Below, in pieces: positions 55,860 through 64,000 of a stretch of DNA of 64,000 bases. Where the stretch lies: assembly GCF_009765825.1 (NCBI RefSeq), contig NZ_LMUR01000018.1, positions 879,346-943,345 on the forward strand. Reading direction: 5' to 3'. This DNA comes from Granulicella sp. L60. GTDB lineage: Bacteria; Acidobacteriota; Terriglobia; Terriglobales; Acidobacteriaceae. The notes beneath the pieces are model-generated. The model searched no databases, was not told the origin of the DNA, and was given only the letters and a program-made list of their open reading frames with translations. The first letter of the stretch is position 1; each line of letters starts with the position of its first letter. The position numbers were made by a program, and so were the translations under genes.

Positions 55860-56900
55860 GTGCCCTACATGGAATTCCAACAAGCAGATTTCATCGTGCA
55901 CGATTTTCAGTTTGCCTCGGGCCAGATCCTGCCTGAACTCAAGCTGCACTATCGTACTCTCGGTTCACCGGCATACGATCAGGACGGGCAGATCAGCAAC
56001 GCCGTCCTGATGCTGCATGGAACGACGGGGAGCGGGGAGCAGTTCACTCAACCCGAAACGGCCAACTTTCTCTTTCAGCCCGGCCAGCCGCTGGACGCTA
56101 CAAAGTTTTTTGTGATTCTTCCGGACGCTATTGGCCACGGGGGAACGAGCAAGCCGAGCAATGGGTTGCGCACCCAATTTCCGAGATATACCTACGACGA
56201 TATCGTGGAGGCGCAGTATCTTCTCGTTACAGAGGGATTGAAGATCACCAGGCTGCGACTCTTGTTGGGTACATCGATGGGTGGCATGCAGACCTGGGTA
56301 TGGGGTGAGCGGTACCCGGACCTTATGAGAGCCATTATGCCGATCGCGTGCTTTCCCGAAAGAGTCAAAGGCCGCAATCTCCTCTGGAGAAGGATGCTGA
56401 TCAACATCATTGAAGAGGATTCGGGTTATCAGGATGGCAACTACAGGAAACAGCCGGCAAACCTTGGCATCGCCTGGAGCCTCTTCAACTTGATGGTAGA
56501 TAGCCCTCTGCACTTGCAGGAGGCGTTTGCAGATGTCGCCGCTGCTGACGCGACCGTCATGCAAACCTTCGAGACCGGCCTCAAGGGGCAAGATGCGAAC
56601 GACGTCATCTATGAGTTCGACGCTTCGCATGATTACAATCCCTCCGTCGACCTCGAGACAATCAAGGCTCCCCTTTTTGTCGTCAACTTCGCCGACGATG
56701 GACTCAACGCAGCCGAATTAGGCATCATCGAGAAATCCATCAAGAGAGTGCCTCATGGACGTGCGGTTCTCGTTCCGATGGGTCCAAAAACGCGCGGGCA
56801 TCAGACGCTCAGGGTAGCCGAGGTCTGGGCTCAATATGTTCGGGAGATCCTCGAAGAGACGGAAGAGAAACCCGTCACAGCCAAGGCCTCCCATGTTTAA
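55860..56900 (+). CDS. Alpha/beta hydrolase of the homoserine O-acetyltransferase (MetX) fold
   Basis: A 346-residue protein. The nucleophile elbow is LLGTSMGGMQTWVWGE with Ser139, and the oxyanion region is VLMLHGTTGSGEQF. The acid and His of the triad are probably in VNFADDGLNAAE and TRGHQTLR. LHYRTLGSP and the DAIGHGGTSKPS loop are MetX-like. MetX relatives include both acyltransferases and plain hydrolases; the local context suggests a catabolic hydrolase. GTG 55860 follows the previous stop by three bases; ATG 55869 is an alternative. It overlaps the DoxX gene by 8 bases. Confidence 0.83.
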   Translation: MPYMEFQQADFIVHDFQFASGQILPELKLHYRTLGSPAYDQDGQISNAVLMLHGTTGSGEQFTQPETANFLFQPGQPLDATKFFVILPDAIGHGGTSKPSNGLRTQFPRYTYDDIVEAQYLLVTEGLKITRLRLLLGTSMGGMQTWVWGERYPDLMRAIMPIACFPERVKGRNLLWRRMLINIIEEDSGYQDGNYRKQPANLGIAWSLFNLMVDSPLHLQEAFADVAAADATVMQTFETGLKGQDANDVIYEFDASHDYNPSVDLETIKAPLFVVNFADDGLNAAELGIIEKSIKRVPHGRAVLVPMGPKTRGHQTLRVAEVWAQYVREILEETEEKPVTAKASHV

Positions 56901-57330
56901 TATCCTCCTGCCCCAGTTTGTGCAGGGCCAGGGGGCAATCGGCCTACTGCTATTTCGGCTTGTCCTGGGTATCGGCTTTGTGCTTCATAGCTGGCCAAAG
57001 CTCAAGCATCCCACCCGCTGGATGGAAGCAGAAGGTACACCTCCCAGTATTCCGGCAGTGCAGATGATGGCCGCATTTACGGAATTCAGTTCTGGACTGG
57101 GATTCCTTCTCGGACTCTTTACACCTCTGGCTTGCCTGGGAATGCTGGGGACGATGATCGGAGCCGTGGTCAAGGTTCATCTTCCCCAAGGGCATCCGTT
57201 CATCGGGCCACCGGGTACAAACACAGCAGAGAACTGTGTCAACTACGCAGCGGCGGCCTCAGCTGTGTTGTTGCTGGGACCGGGGCAATATTCATTGGAC
57301 AGAATCTGGATGGGCCTCTTCTTCAAGTAG
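56893..57330 (+). CDS. DoxX-family membrane protein
   Basis: A 145-residue four-helix membrane protein. LLLFRLVLGIGFVLHSWPKL and GFLLGLFTPLACLGMLGTM are family helices, and GPGQYSLDRIWMG is the DoxX C-terminal motif. DoxX proteins are related to the thiosulfate:quinone oxidoreductase subunit, but most are uncharacterised. The start at 56893 overlaps the MetX-fold gene and has AAGG at a suitable distance. It might connect the module to the quinone pool. Confidence 0.85.
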   Translation: MFNILLPQFVQGQGAIGLLLFRLVLGIGFVLHSWPKLKHPTRWMEAEGTPPSIPAVQMMAAFTEFSSGLGFLLGLFTPLACLGMLGTMIGAVVKVHLPQGHPFIGPPGTNTAENCVNYAAAASAVLLLGPGQYSLDRIWMGLFFK

Positions 57331-57362
57331 ACACATCCAGCACAACCCCGAAAGGTCACGAT

Positions 57363-57746
57363 ATGCCCTTGACGCAGATATTTCTCCGCGGCGGTAAGCC
57401 GACCGGCTACCGCCTGGCGATCGCCGAGAGTCTTCAGAAGGCGCTGACTGATGCCTTAGGTGTGCCCGCCGAAGAGCGATTCCAACTTATTACGGAATTC
57501 GGTAAAGATAACTTCATCTTCGATCCCAGTTATAAAAACATTTCCCGGTCACAGGATCTGGTGATGATCGTCATCACGCTAAAGGCCGGGCGTTCGAACG
57601 AGCTGAAGAAATCGCTGTATCAGACAATCGTGACTGAACTAGGCAATAGTCCGAAGATCCGTCGCGAAGATGTCCTGATCGTATTACATGAGAATGGGCC
57701 GGCTGACTGGTCTTTCGGCGATGGCGGGGCGCAGCTACTCGACTAG
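57363..57746 (+). CDS. Tautomerase-family protein (Tautomerase_2 type)
   Basis: A 127-residue protein starting Met-Pro, giving the catalytic N-terminal proline of the 4-oxalocrotonate tautomerase superfamily. GYRLAIAESLQKALTDALGV and PAEERFQLITEF are the first helix and strand, and DVLIVLHENGPADWSFGDG is the typical Tautomerase_2 ending. Relatives act as tautomerases, dehalogenases or malonate-semialdehyde decarboxylases on keto or enol acids. This fits a module handling small carboxylic acids. It is the last gene of the module, 32 bases after the DoxX gene. Confidence 0.87.
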   Translation: MPLTQIFLRGGKPTGYRLAIAESLQKALTDALGVPAEERFQLITEFGKDNFIFDPSYKNISRSQDLVMIVITLKAGRSNELKKSLYQTIVTELGNSPKIRREDVLIVLHENGPADWSFGDGGAQLLD

Positions 57747-58025
57747 TGGCGCATCACCCGTTCGCATAGAGTCGTATGAAGTTATTGCACGTACTCGTTT
57801 TTACCGCGTTGGCGGATCTCCGGTTTGTGGGAGTTGCCGAAGTGTACGCCAACAGGGGCTGCAGCGAGCATACGGGGCTTACTGACCACGTTGCGCGATG
57901 ACGATGGGACGCACAAACGTATTGTTCGGCATCGAGGTCGTCGATGCAATCGAAAAGGGAAGTCCTCGTCTAACCCACTTCAGGGTCGGTGCTGCCATGA
58001 CCCTGACCCGTTGCGCAAGAGCAAG

Positions 58026-59480
58026 CTACCCACCATGATGAACAACTTTCTGTAGACTCACATCGTTCCCATCATCAGCATGCAGGGTGTTAAATACTAG
58101 CGCCGAAACTATTGTTAGAGCGCCCAGAACAAGAAACGCTCCATGGAGGCCATGAATCGCTTCAACTTGATTTGGGGCGTGAGTGTTTGAAATGAAGAGC
58201 GAAGTTGTCAGACCTGCACCCGCTACGCCAAAGCTGATGGACATTTGCTGCATTGTGCTCGCAATCGAACTTGCACTGCTCGCTTGCTCTTCAGCAGTGT
58301 CTGCATAAACGAGCGTGTTCATGCTTGTGTATTGGAGCGATGTGAACCACCCATAACCGAACGCTAACAGAACAATAAACCAGATCGGCGTGTGCGCCCC
58401 GATCTGTGCAAATGCCAGCAATAATCCACCGATGATTACTGTGTTATAAATCAGAACGCCGCGATAGCCAAAAACCCTGAGTACAGTTCGCATCACCGTC
58501 TTGACGCCCAAGGCGCCAACTGCCTGAGGCATGATAAGCAGTCCGGATTGGATTGGAGTGAAACCGAGACCGAGTTGGTACAGGAGCGGGAGAAGAAATG
58601 GCACCCCTCCTATACCTATACGGGTAAAAAAACTCCCGCTCACGGCCACTCGGAACGTGCGAATCTTGAGCAGACTTAGTTGTAATAATGGAAACCGAGT
58701 CTCCTTCGCGTTGAGGCCGCAGCCCGAAAGCAGTGCCAATGAGAGAATCAGGAGCCCTAAGATTTCACCTGGGCTAAGGGTGTGCTCCCCGAATATCTCA
58801 AGGACATAGGACAGAAGGGCGATTCCCGATCCGAACAAGATAAGACCAACAAAGTCGAGTGGATTCGTTCGCTCCTCGCGGTAGTTGGGCATATGCAAGT
58901 AGACAAGGAACAAGCCCAATAGTCCGACCGGAACATTCAGGAAGAAGATGAAGCGCCAGTGCAGGTAGCCCACAATCAATCCGCCCGCGATGGGTCCTAA
59001 CATCGGCGCAACGAGAGCGGGTATGGAGACGAAGCTCATCGCGCGAATAAGCTCGGATTTGGCAAAGGTCCTGACAAGCGTGAGCCTGCCCACAGGCACC
59101 ATCATTGCACCTCCGCAGCCTTGTAAAACACGACAAGCGACAAGCAGATGGATATTCCTGGATATGCCGCATAGGCACGACCCAAGAGTAAATAGACCGA
59201 TCGCAGAGGCAAATACCTTTCGCGTTCCATACCGGTCGGCCATCCAGCCGCTGATCGGTATGAAGATGGCAAGGCTCAAGGTGTAGCTGGCCAGCACAGC
59301 CTTCATGCTGAGTGGGCTCACTTTGAGGGCGACTGCGATCGCGGGAACCGCCGTATTTAGAATCGTAGTATCCAACGATTCCATGAAGAGTGCGACGCCG
59401 ACCAGCCAGGGCAGGAGCACTTTCCCTGCCTCTAAGGGACCGGATGGTTCCTCAAAAAGTTTAGCCAGTTTAGGTCTCAT
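58026..59480 (-). CDS. MFS exporter (EmrB/MdtD-like)
   Basis: A 484-residue transporter with 13-14 helices. LFMESLDTTILNTAVPAIAV is the DHA2 signature (LDxTIVNVALP), with motif A GWMADRYGTRKVF and motif C-like ALVAPMLGPIAGGLIVGYLH followed by WRFIFFLNVPVG. It is a proton-driven exporter of drugs or metabolites; the substrate is unknown. It converges on the tautomerase gene and stands downstream of an AraC gene on the same strand. No membrane-fusion partner is next to it, unlike the EmrAB-TolC operon at 32-36 kb. Confidence 0.9.
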   Translation of the reverse strand: MRPKLAKLFEEPSGPLEAGKVLLPWLVGVALFMESLDTTILNTAVPAIAVALKVSPLSMKAVLASYTLSLAIFIPISGWMADRYGTRKVFASAIGLFTLGSCLCGISRNIHLLVACRVLQGCGGAMMVPVGRLTLVRTFAKSELIRAMSFVSIPALVAPMLGPIAGGLIVGYLHWRFIFFLNVPVGLLGLFLVYLHMPNYREERTNPLDFVGLILFGSGIALLSYVLEIFGEHTLSPGEILGLLILSLALLSGCGLNAKETRFPLLQLSLLKIRTFRVAVSGSFFTRIGIGGVPFLLPLLYQLGLGFTPIQSGLLIMPQAVGALGVKTVMRTVLRVFGYRGVLIYNTVIIGGLLLAFAQIGAHTPIWFIVLLAFGYGWFTSLQYTSMNTLVYADTAEEQASSASSIASTMQQMSISFGVAGAGLTTSLFISNTHAPNQVEAIHGLHGAFLVLGALTIVSALVFNTLHADDGNDVSLQKVVHHGG

Positions 59481-59832
59481 CCAAATGTCTCCATACTTGG
59501 TCAGTCCTGATCATCAAGGGCAGAGCAGTTGCGAGGAGCGACACCTCTTCCATTTCTCCCTTATAGCACTGGGCAGTATTCAGATATCAACAGCAATGCA
59601 GTGACAGCGCTACAGACAACCGCGATTAGTTTCCGTCGGATGTGCGACGACGTTCGCTTCGAGTTACACTTTCGACTTTGCCCTCGATCCGAGAATCCAG
59701 ATCTCTCGGTAGCGCATATATCTTGGCTTATCTCGGATGGCTATTTTAGCGAGACGGACTATTCAGAGGGATCAGCAAAGCGCGGCTGGTAGCCATCACG
59801 GAGGGCCCGAGACGCGCATTGTTCGGCTAAGG
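59481..59832. other. Intergenic region upstream of the MFS gene
   Basis: No gene recognised. It lies between the AraC stop and the MFS start, both on the minus strand, and GGAG lies about nine bases before the MFS ATG. A separate promoter for the MFS gene is likely here. Confidence 0.4.
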
Positions 59833-60843
59833 CTACATACGGAACGAAGTCGGTGTGACTCCGACAATCCTTCGAAACGTGGACGTAAAGTGACTCGGCG
59901 TGGGAAATCTCAACCGCGCGCTTATTTCCGTGATGGTCATCGAGGTGCCCTGGAGAAGTGTCTTTGCTTTTTCGATTCTCTGCTGCAACACGTATCGCTG
60001 CGGTGTAACTCCCATGCTCTTCTTGAATTCCCTACAGAAATAGTAGCGGCTTATTCCCGCCACCTTCGCAATCCTTGCAAGGCTCAGGTCGTCCTCAATG
60101 TGATCCGTAATGAATTCGACGACCTTCTTCAGCCTGCTGGGCGGCATGCCGTTTTGCTTAATCGATACATCGACCGCCTCCGAATAGCGTCTTACCAGAT
60201 GTGTGCAAAGCTGATACAAAAGGCATCTCGTAAAGGCCAGATTGACGGATCTCGATCGAGTGAGTTCGGCTGCGAGCCGCGCCAGGATTTGAGTTACCAA
60301 TGAGTCTTGCCTGAAGTTCTCCATTCTCATGATGCCGGGCCAGGGATCCACCGCATCGTTGTCCCACGCATGACGGAACATCTCCTCAGGGATGCGTATG
60401 ATCAAGGTTTGATCTGGGCGACTGAGCCACCAGAGACTGTGCGTGGAAGCTGCATGGAGCAACATATGCCCGTATCTGATCTCGCCGCGGTGGGCACCGC
60501 TGCCAAAATCGAAGGTTACCTCGCAGCGGTTGCTCGTTCGTGCAATGAGCAGATAATCGTTGCCCGCTGGAATTGTGAAGGCCAGCGGCGTCGCCTGAGA
60601 CAGCTTCGATACGCGAACTCCGGTTGCAGGCGGCGGCAGTTCCTCTCCGAGCAGTTCGGCTGCAGCCTGAGAGCTCACGCCGCCAGCACCCGCAGATTGC
60701 ACACGATCGTGTTCATCACCTGCTATGTGCTGGTCTGTCTTGTCATCGCATTGGAAGAATGAAGTCACTGGATTCAGTTCGGCCCACTCGCGAGTGATCG
60801 CCTTTAGTGCCAAAGAAGTCCTCGTTGAGACGAGCGCGTCCAC
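59833..60843 (-). CDS. AraC-family transcriptional regulator (paralogue of the one at 9.5 kb)
   Basis: A 336-residue regulator. The C-terminal domain has LARIAKVAGISRYYFCREFK, KSMGVTPQRYVLQQRIEKAK and ITEISARLRFPTPSHFTSTF, i.e. both AraC helix-turn-helix motifs. The 220-residue N-terminal domain matches that of the AraC protein at 9.5-10.5 kb (for example LLYQLCTHLVRRYSEAVD, HMLLHAAS and QTLIIRIPEE). It precedes the MFS exporter on the same strand and may regulate it. The inducer is unknown. ATG 60843 is the first of the frame; no clear ribosome-binding site is seen. Confidence 0.9.
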   Translation of the reverse strand: MDALVSTRTSLALKAITREWAELNPVTSFFQCDDKTDQHIAGDEHDRVQSAGAGGVSSQAAAELLGEELPPPATGVRVSKLSQATPLAFTIPAGNDYLLIARTSNRCEVTFDFGSGAHRGEIRYGHMLLHAASTHSLWWLSRPDQTLIIRIPEEMFRHAWDNDAVDPWPGIMRMENFRQDSLVTQILARLAAELTRSRSVNLAFTRCLLYQLCTHLVRRYSEAVDVSIKQNGMPPSRLKKVVEFITDHIEDDLSLARIAKVAGISRYYFCREFKKSMGVTPQRYVLQQRIEKAKTLLQGTSMTITEISARLRFPTPSHFTSTFRRIVGVTPTSFRM

Positions 60844-61123
60844 GGGCTGGATTAGCCCTATGTGCGATTGTTCTCATCGATAACCGTCCATCTTTGCTTA
60901 TTTTGAGAATAAGAGGCAGGATGCAGGCTGAGAAGACGTATAAAGTGAATACCATCTTTGCGATTCCGGCAAAGTTGTAACGATTTCCGAGCCTCCAACT
61001 GGAGTGTTGAGATCAGCGCCAGGTAGGCTTTCTACCCTGGGTCTCTCAAGCTCACGGCGCTGGGATGCCAAAGCACAGCGCCGTACCGTTCGGGAGGGTA
61101 ATACACAGGAGTGATTACAGTTA

Positions 61124-61912
61124 TTACTGCACATACACTTTCATGAAATCGACGATCATTGCATGGATTTGATCCGGCACAAAGACCGGAGAAAAGTGCC
61201 CGGAGCCCAGTGTCTGGCCGACCATAAGCTGAGGGGTGAGTCCCTTGAAATAGAACAAGTCTGCAAGAGGCACCGTGGCACCGAGATACGCGATTGGCAC
61301 GTGGCACCCGGAAGCCGCCGATGCCGGATCGTAATCCATAAGATGATGGATGAACGACGACAAGAGAACGTGCTGAGGCGCCCTTGGTATATACGAGATC
61401 AGACTCGTCTTTTTCTCTTCGTCATCCGCGGAGAGGAAGAGGGATGACATAGCCATCCGATACGCCTCGAGGTAGCCGGGACCCGTCAATGCTTCGGCAA
61501 GCGGCCGTAAGGTATTAAGCAAGGTCTGAGAAGGGAAGAGGACAGAGTCGATAAGGATCAAGGCGTCGGGAGTGTCAGGGTAGCGGGCCGCCAACTCCAG
61601 CAACACGTTTCCTCCCATACTGTGGCCGACTAGAACAGGTTTTACCAACGAGAGCTTGTGGCAAAGCCATGCAAGGTCGTCCGCAAACTCTGCCATGGTA
61701 TAAGAGCCTTCGGGTGCATCACTTTCTCCATGCCCACGCAGATCGACGGTAATGACCCGATGAGTATTGCCGAAGAATTTCTCCTGCGCTGCGAACACAG
61801 TATGGTCACAACCCCACCCGTGCACGAGTACGATCGCTGGATAGTTTGTGCCAGAGTCTTTGTAGGCTAACGCTATTCCTTCCTTCGTTAAGATCTGCAT
61901 AATCTCTGACAC
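61124..61912 (-). CDS. Alpha/beta hydrolase
   Basis: A 262-residue hydrolase. Catalytic features are the HGWGCDHTVF oxyanion loop, the nucleophile elbow VGHSMGGNVLLELA, and a late GSGHFSPVFVPD with the probable triad His. The strand VITVDLRGHGESDAPEGSYT is standard for this family, which includes esterases, haloperoxidases and peptidases; no specific substrate is indicated. An alternative start is the Met at residue 5 (61900). It lies between the AraC gene and the DUF1641-DoxX gene on the same strand, with 190 bases to the latter. Confidence 0.88.
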   Translation of the reverse strand: MSEIMQILTKEGIALAYKDSGTNYPAIVLVHGWGCDHTVFAAQEKFFGNTHRVITVDLRGHGESDAPEGSYTMAEFADDLAWLCHKLSLVKPVLVGHSMGGNVLLELAARYPDTPDALILIDSVLFPSQTLLNTLRPLAEALTGPGYLEAYRMAMSSLFLSADDEEKKTSLISYIPRAPQHVLLSSFIHHLMDYDPASAASGCHVPIAYLGATVPLADLFYFKGLTPQLMVGQTLGSGHFSPVFVPDQIHAMIVDFMKVYVQ

Positions 61913-62103
61913 CTCTGTGTAGTGAGTCCTGTGTTCCCCAAAAACAAGTTACCGTTTGGCTGGCGAAGCATACCCATTCCGCTCGCCTGCAAGCGGTCCG
62001 CCGATAATTCGAATAAGTTTTCGTTCTCGGGGTTCGTTCAATGGTCTGAATATTTCCAGCTCAGACCAGCGAACGGACGAGGTACACCGCTAAGGCATAA
62101 TGC

Positions 62104-63060
62104 TTATCGGACCGCGTCTTTTGAAAATGGGATGGAACGCGGAAACAGGGTCGGCTGATCTTTCGTAGCTGCAATGAATAACAGCCCACCGCACATGCAG
62201 ACATTCTTTAAGAAATTGATCAACTGTACTGGATAGAGCGGCGTACTGAAAGCTTGCCAGAATGGGTGTGCCATGATGGTAGCCGGGATCAGAAAGGCTA
62301 TAAGTGCAAGCGACGCGAGACGCGGAAAAACACCGAAAATCAATGCGGTCCCGGCTACAAGCTGAAGAGCTCTTGCGCCCCAAATCGATATCGAAACAAT
62401 GTTTTCCGGAAGTCCGTGAGCGATCAGTTCGTGGGTGGCAAGTGCCTGGCTAATGACATTAAGCCCATTCATGATGAAAATCACTGCGACCAACGTGCGA
62501 GCAACAATCAGCGCGGGCTTCTCAATGGACAGCAACGGAAGCTTTTTGAGTGCATTGAACTTACCTTTTTTGAGTTGAGGTCCCGGCTGTTTAGAGGATT
62601 CCACCTCGGTCGTCGGTTGGACGCCTTTCGGACGCAGCGCTGCCCCAAAAACGCTAACTAGCCCAACTCCGGCCGAAAGTCCACGGCGGGCATCCTCCGA
62701 CAAAGCATCTCTTCCCAGCCGTAGTAGGGAGGGCGGCTTTCCTGCTGCGGCGGTCAATAACGAGTGAACCCGATTGGTGTCGATGGTTTCAAGGAGATTA
62801 GCCAGCATGAGTCCCATGCGAAGCGCTGACACCGCCTGCTTCGAACTGACCACGTCGACCAGCCGGTTTACGACCGTAGTACTTGCGCTCAAGAGTCCGT
62901 TGGCGGTATCAATCAGGCCCTTTTCATGCAATTTCTCTAACAGATCGTAGAGAGAGAGCAACGCTTCAGCATGGTCCTCAGGCGCATCCTGGAGCCTGCG
63001 CAATAGATCCTCGCGGGAGTCCTGAGGGGTAAACTTCCGAAACTCTACTGGCTGTGCCAT
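62104..63060 (-). CDS. DUF1641-DoxX fusion protein
   Basis: A 318-residue protein with two parts. Residues about 25-140 are helical and resemble DUF1641 (LYDLLEKLHEKGLIDTANGL, LRMGLMLANLLETIDTNRVH), a domain often encoded beside formate dehydrogenases. Residues about 178-305 are a DoxX-like membrane domain (LIVARTLVAVIFIMNGLNVI, GTALIFGVFPRLASLALIAF, FLKNVCMCGGLLF). The linker is Lys/Pro-rich. It starts 12 bases after the formate-dehydrogenase-type gene, so the two are one transcript. It may anchor the enzyme to the membrane or link it to quinones, which is inference. Confidence 0.82.
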   Translation of the reverse strand: MAQPVEFRKFTPQDSREDLLRRLQDAPEDHAEALLSLYDLLEKLHEKGLIDTANGLLSASTTVVNRLVDVVSSKQAVSALRMGLMLANLLETIDTNRVHSLLTAAAGKPPSLLRLGRDALSEDARRGLSAGVGLVSVFGAALRPKGVQPTTEVESSKQPGPQLKKGKFNALKKLPLLSIEKPALIVARTLVAVIFIMNGLNVISQALATHELIAHGLPENIVSISIWGARALQLVAGTALIFGVFPRLASLALIAFLIPATIMAHPFWQAFSTPLYPVQLINFLKNVCMCGGLLFIAATKDQPTLFPRSIPFSKDAVR

Positions 63061-63072
63061 GACTCTGTCTCC

Positions 63073-64000
63073 TTACGATGAGTGCGTCTGGATTTGAACC
63101 AATGTTTCGGTGCCGGGCATCTTATAGTCGCTCCGCCGCCATTTGCGTTCGACTTCGACCCCGGTTTGCGGTGTCGGATGGCCGGCGAAACGGAAGTTCA
63201 ATGCCTGGAGCGGGTTCTCTCCTTGATCCGGCAGGACTTCCAAACGTACCGAAGTTTCCTTGTAAGCAGGCGTATTCGTGGCCGAGTCAGTATGCGATCC
63301 CGTCAGCACGTTAACAGGACCATCCTGTGAGGTGAGAGGCAAAAAGATCTGCTTGCCGAACACTCGGCTCGTGACGAGAACCTTCACCTTAACCGCACCT
63401 TGGCGGCTGACAATGCGGACCCAGCGCCCCGATGTGATGTTTCGATCCGTGGCGAGTTCTTCGGAAATTTCCACGTATCGCTCTGGATTCTCTTGATGAA
63501 TCCCTGCGACACGATGTGTCATATTTCCTTCATGGAAGTGCTCGAGCACCCGGCCATTGTTCAAATCGAGATCGAACTCTGTGTCAGGAGCTTCAGCTGG
63601 TTCACGAAAAGTAAGTGGGTACAGCCGCGCCTTTTTGTCGGGAAATGCAAAGCCATTCAGATATAGGACCGGCTCGTCCGTACCATCCTCGTGTACGGGC
63701 CATTGCAAAGTCTTATAGCCTTCCAGGCGCTCGTAACGGACACCGCCATAAAGAGGAGTCAGGGATGCCATTTCCGCCATAATCTCTGCAGGATGGCTGT
63801 AACCCCAGTTTGCTCCCATCTTATTTGCGATTTCTTGTGTAATCTTCCAATCGGCTTTGCTATCGCCGAGTTCAGGTAAAGCCTGATAAAGCCGCTGTAT
63901 GCGCCGCTCGGTGTTGGTGAACGTTCCGTCTTTTTCAAGTGCGGGAGCTCCAGGCAGCACTACGTCTGCGTAGCGACAGGTTTCAGAGAAGAAAATATCC
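63073..64000 (-). CDS. Formate-dehydrogenase-type molybdopterin oxidoreductase (3' part only)
   Basis: The last 308 residues of a large molybdopterin enzyme; the gene continues past the window end. The segment DIFFSETCRYADVVLPGAPA followed by LEKDGTFTNTERRIQRL is characteristic of FdhF/FdnG-type alpha subunits. The C-terminal molybdopterin-dinucleotide-binding domain has VLEHFHEGNMTHRVAGIHQE and VLTGSHTDSATNTPAYKETS. Such enzymes oxidise formate to CO2. The adjacent DUF1641-containing gene supports a formate dehydrogenase. Whether this is the soluble FdhF type or a longer NuoG-fused form, and whether it uses selenocysteine, cannot be seen here. Confidence 0.88.
   Translation of the reverse strand, partial: DIFFSETCRYADVVLPGAPALEKDGTFTNTERRIQRLYQALPELGDSKADWKITQEIANKMGANWGYSHPAEIMAEMASLTPLYGGVRYERLEGYKTLQWPVHEDGTDEPVLYLNGFAFPDKKARLYPLTFREPAEAPDTEFDLDLNNGRVLEHFHEGNMTHRVAGIHQENPERYVEISEELATDRNITSGRWVRIVSRQGAVKVKVLVTSRVFGKQIFLPLTSQDGPVNVLTGSHTDSATNTPAYKETSVRLEVLPDQGENPLQALNFRFAGHPTPQTGVEVERKWRRSDYKMPGTETLVQIQTHSS

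Noticed and set aside
57890..58040. Short plus-strand frame with VLFGIEVVDAIEKG, vaguely like the end of a cyclophilin
   Set aside because: Only about 12 residues look similar, and nothing upstream or downstream supports a peptidyl-prolyl isomerase remnant.

Overview
The window looks like a chromosomal segment of an acidobacterium of the Acidobacteriaceae/Terriglobia type. The main pointers are a large Oar-like TonB-dependent receptor with an N-terminal carboxypeptidase-regulatory domain, a second receptor with the same domain, a two-component-propeller histidine kinase, an 838-residue cytochrome oxidase subunit I with a long C-terminal extension, and moderately high G+C. The assignment is inference from gene content; no rRNA or other marker gene is present. 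No tRNA, rRNA, CRISPR array or insertion sequence was recognised.

Layout. (1) 1-12.6 kb is a signalling region: a propeller sensor kinase coupled to a NarL-type regulator cut by the window edge, two tandem FixL-like PAS kinases, three FixJ-like receivers (two of them single-domain), an AraC regulator, a 32-bp perfect palindrome, a possible 25-residue membrane peptide and a degenerate HNH-like protein. (2) 13-16 kb holds scattered small genes: a quinone-oxidoreductase-like MDR protein, an XapX protein and a YciI-like protein. (3) 16.4-28.7 kb looks like a phosphorus-acquisition island: a decayed ABC ATPase, then phnD-phnC-phnE1-phnE2, a LysR regulator, the Oar-like receptor, a Tat-exported metallo-beta-lactamase-fold hydrolase, a secreted phosphoesterase and a di-haem peroxidase. 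(4) 29.1-32.2 kb is decaying: an intact TetX-like monooxygenase faces a broken TetR gene, followed by the C-terminal remnant of a metallophosphoesterase and about 0.9 kb without a clear gene. (5) 32.2-36.6 kb is an EmrAB-TolC-type efflux operon. (6) 37.3-48.6 kb has an alginate-export-type porin and then a respiratory operon: coxB with fused cytochrome c, extended coxA, a di-haem lipoprotein cytochrome, coxC, ctaG, ctaB and a TonB receptor. (7) 49-57.7 kb has a LysR regulator and a tight seven-gene module: TPP enzyme, oxalate-decarboxylase-type bicupin, second cupin protein, beta-propeller protein, MetX-fold hydrolase, DoxX protein and tautomerase. (8) 58-64 kb, on the minus strand, has an MFS exporter, a second AraC regulator paralogous to the first, an alpha/beta hydrolase, a DUF1641-DoxX fusion and the 3' part of a formate-dehydrogenase-type molybdoenzyme.

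How the parts may work together. The phn island would import phosphonate- or phosphite-like compounds and release phosphate from external esters. The cox operon encodes a terminal oxidase together with copper insertion, haem O synthesis and perhaps iron uptake. The bicupin could convert oxalate to formate and CO2, and the formate-dehydrogenase-type enzyme about 10 kb away could oxidise the formate; that link is a hypothesis. The most novel-looking material is the seven-gene cupin/TPP module, the DUF1641-DoxX fusion, the long palindrome near the signalling genes, and three gene fossils showing recent decay.
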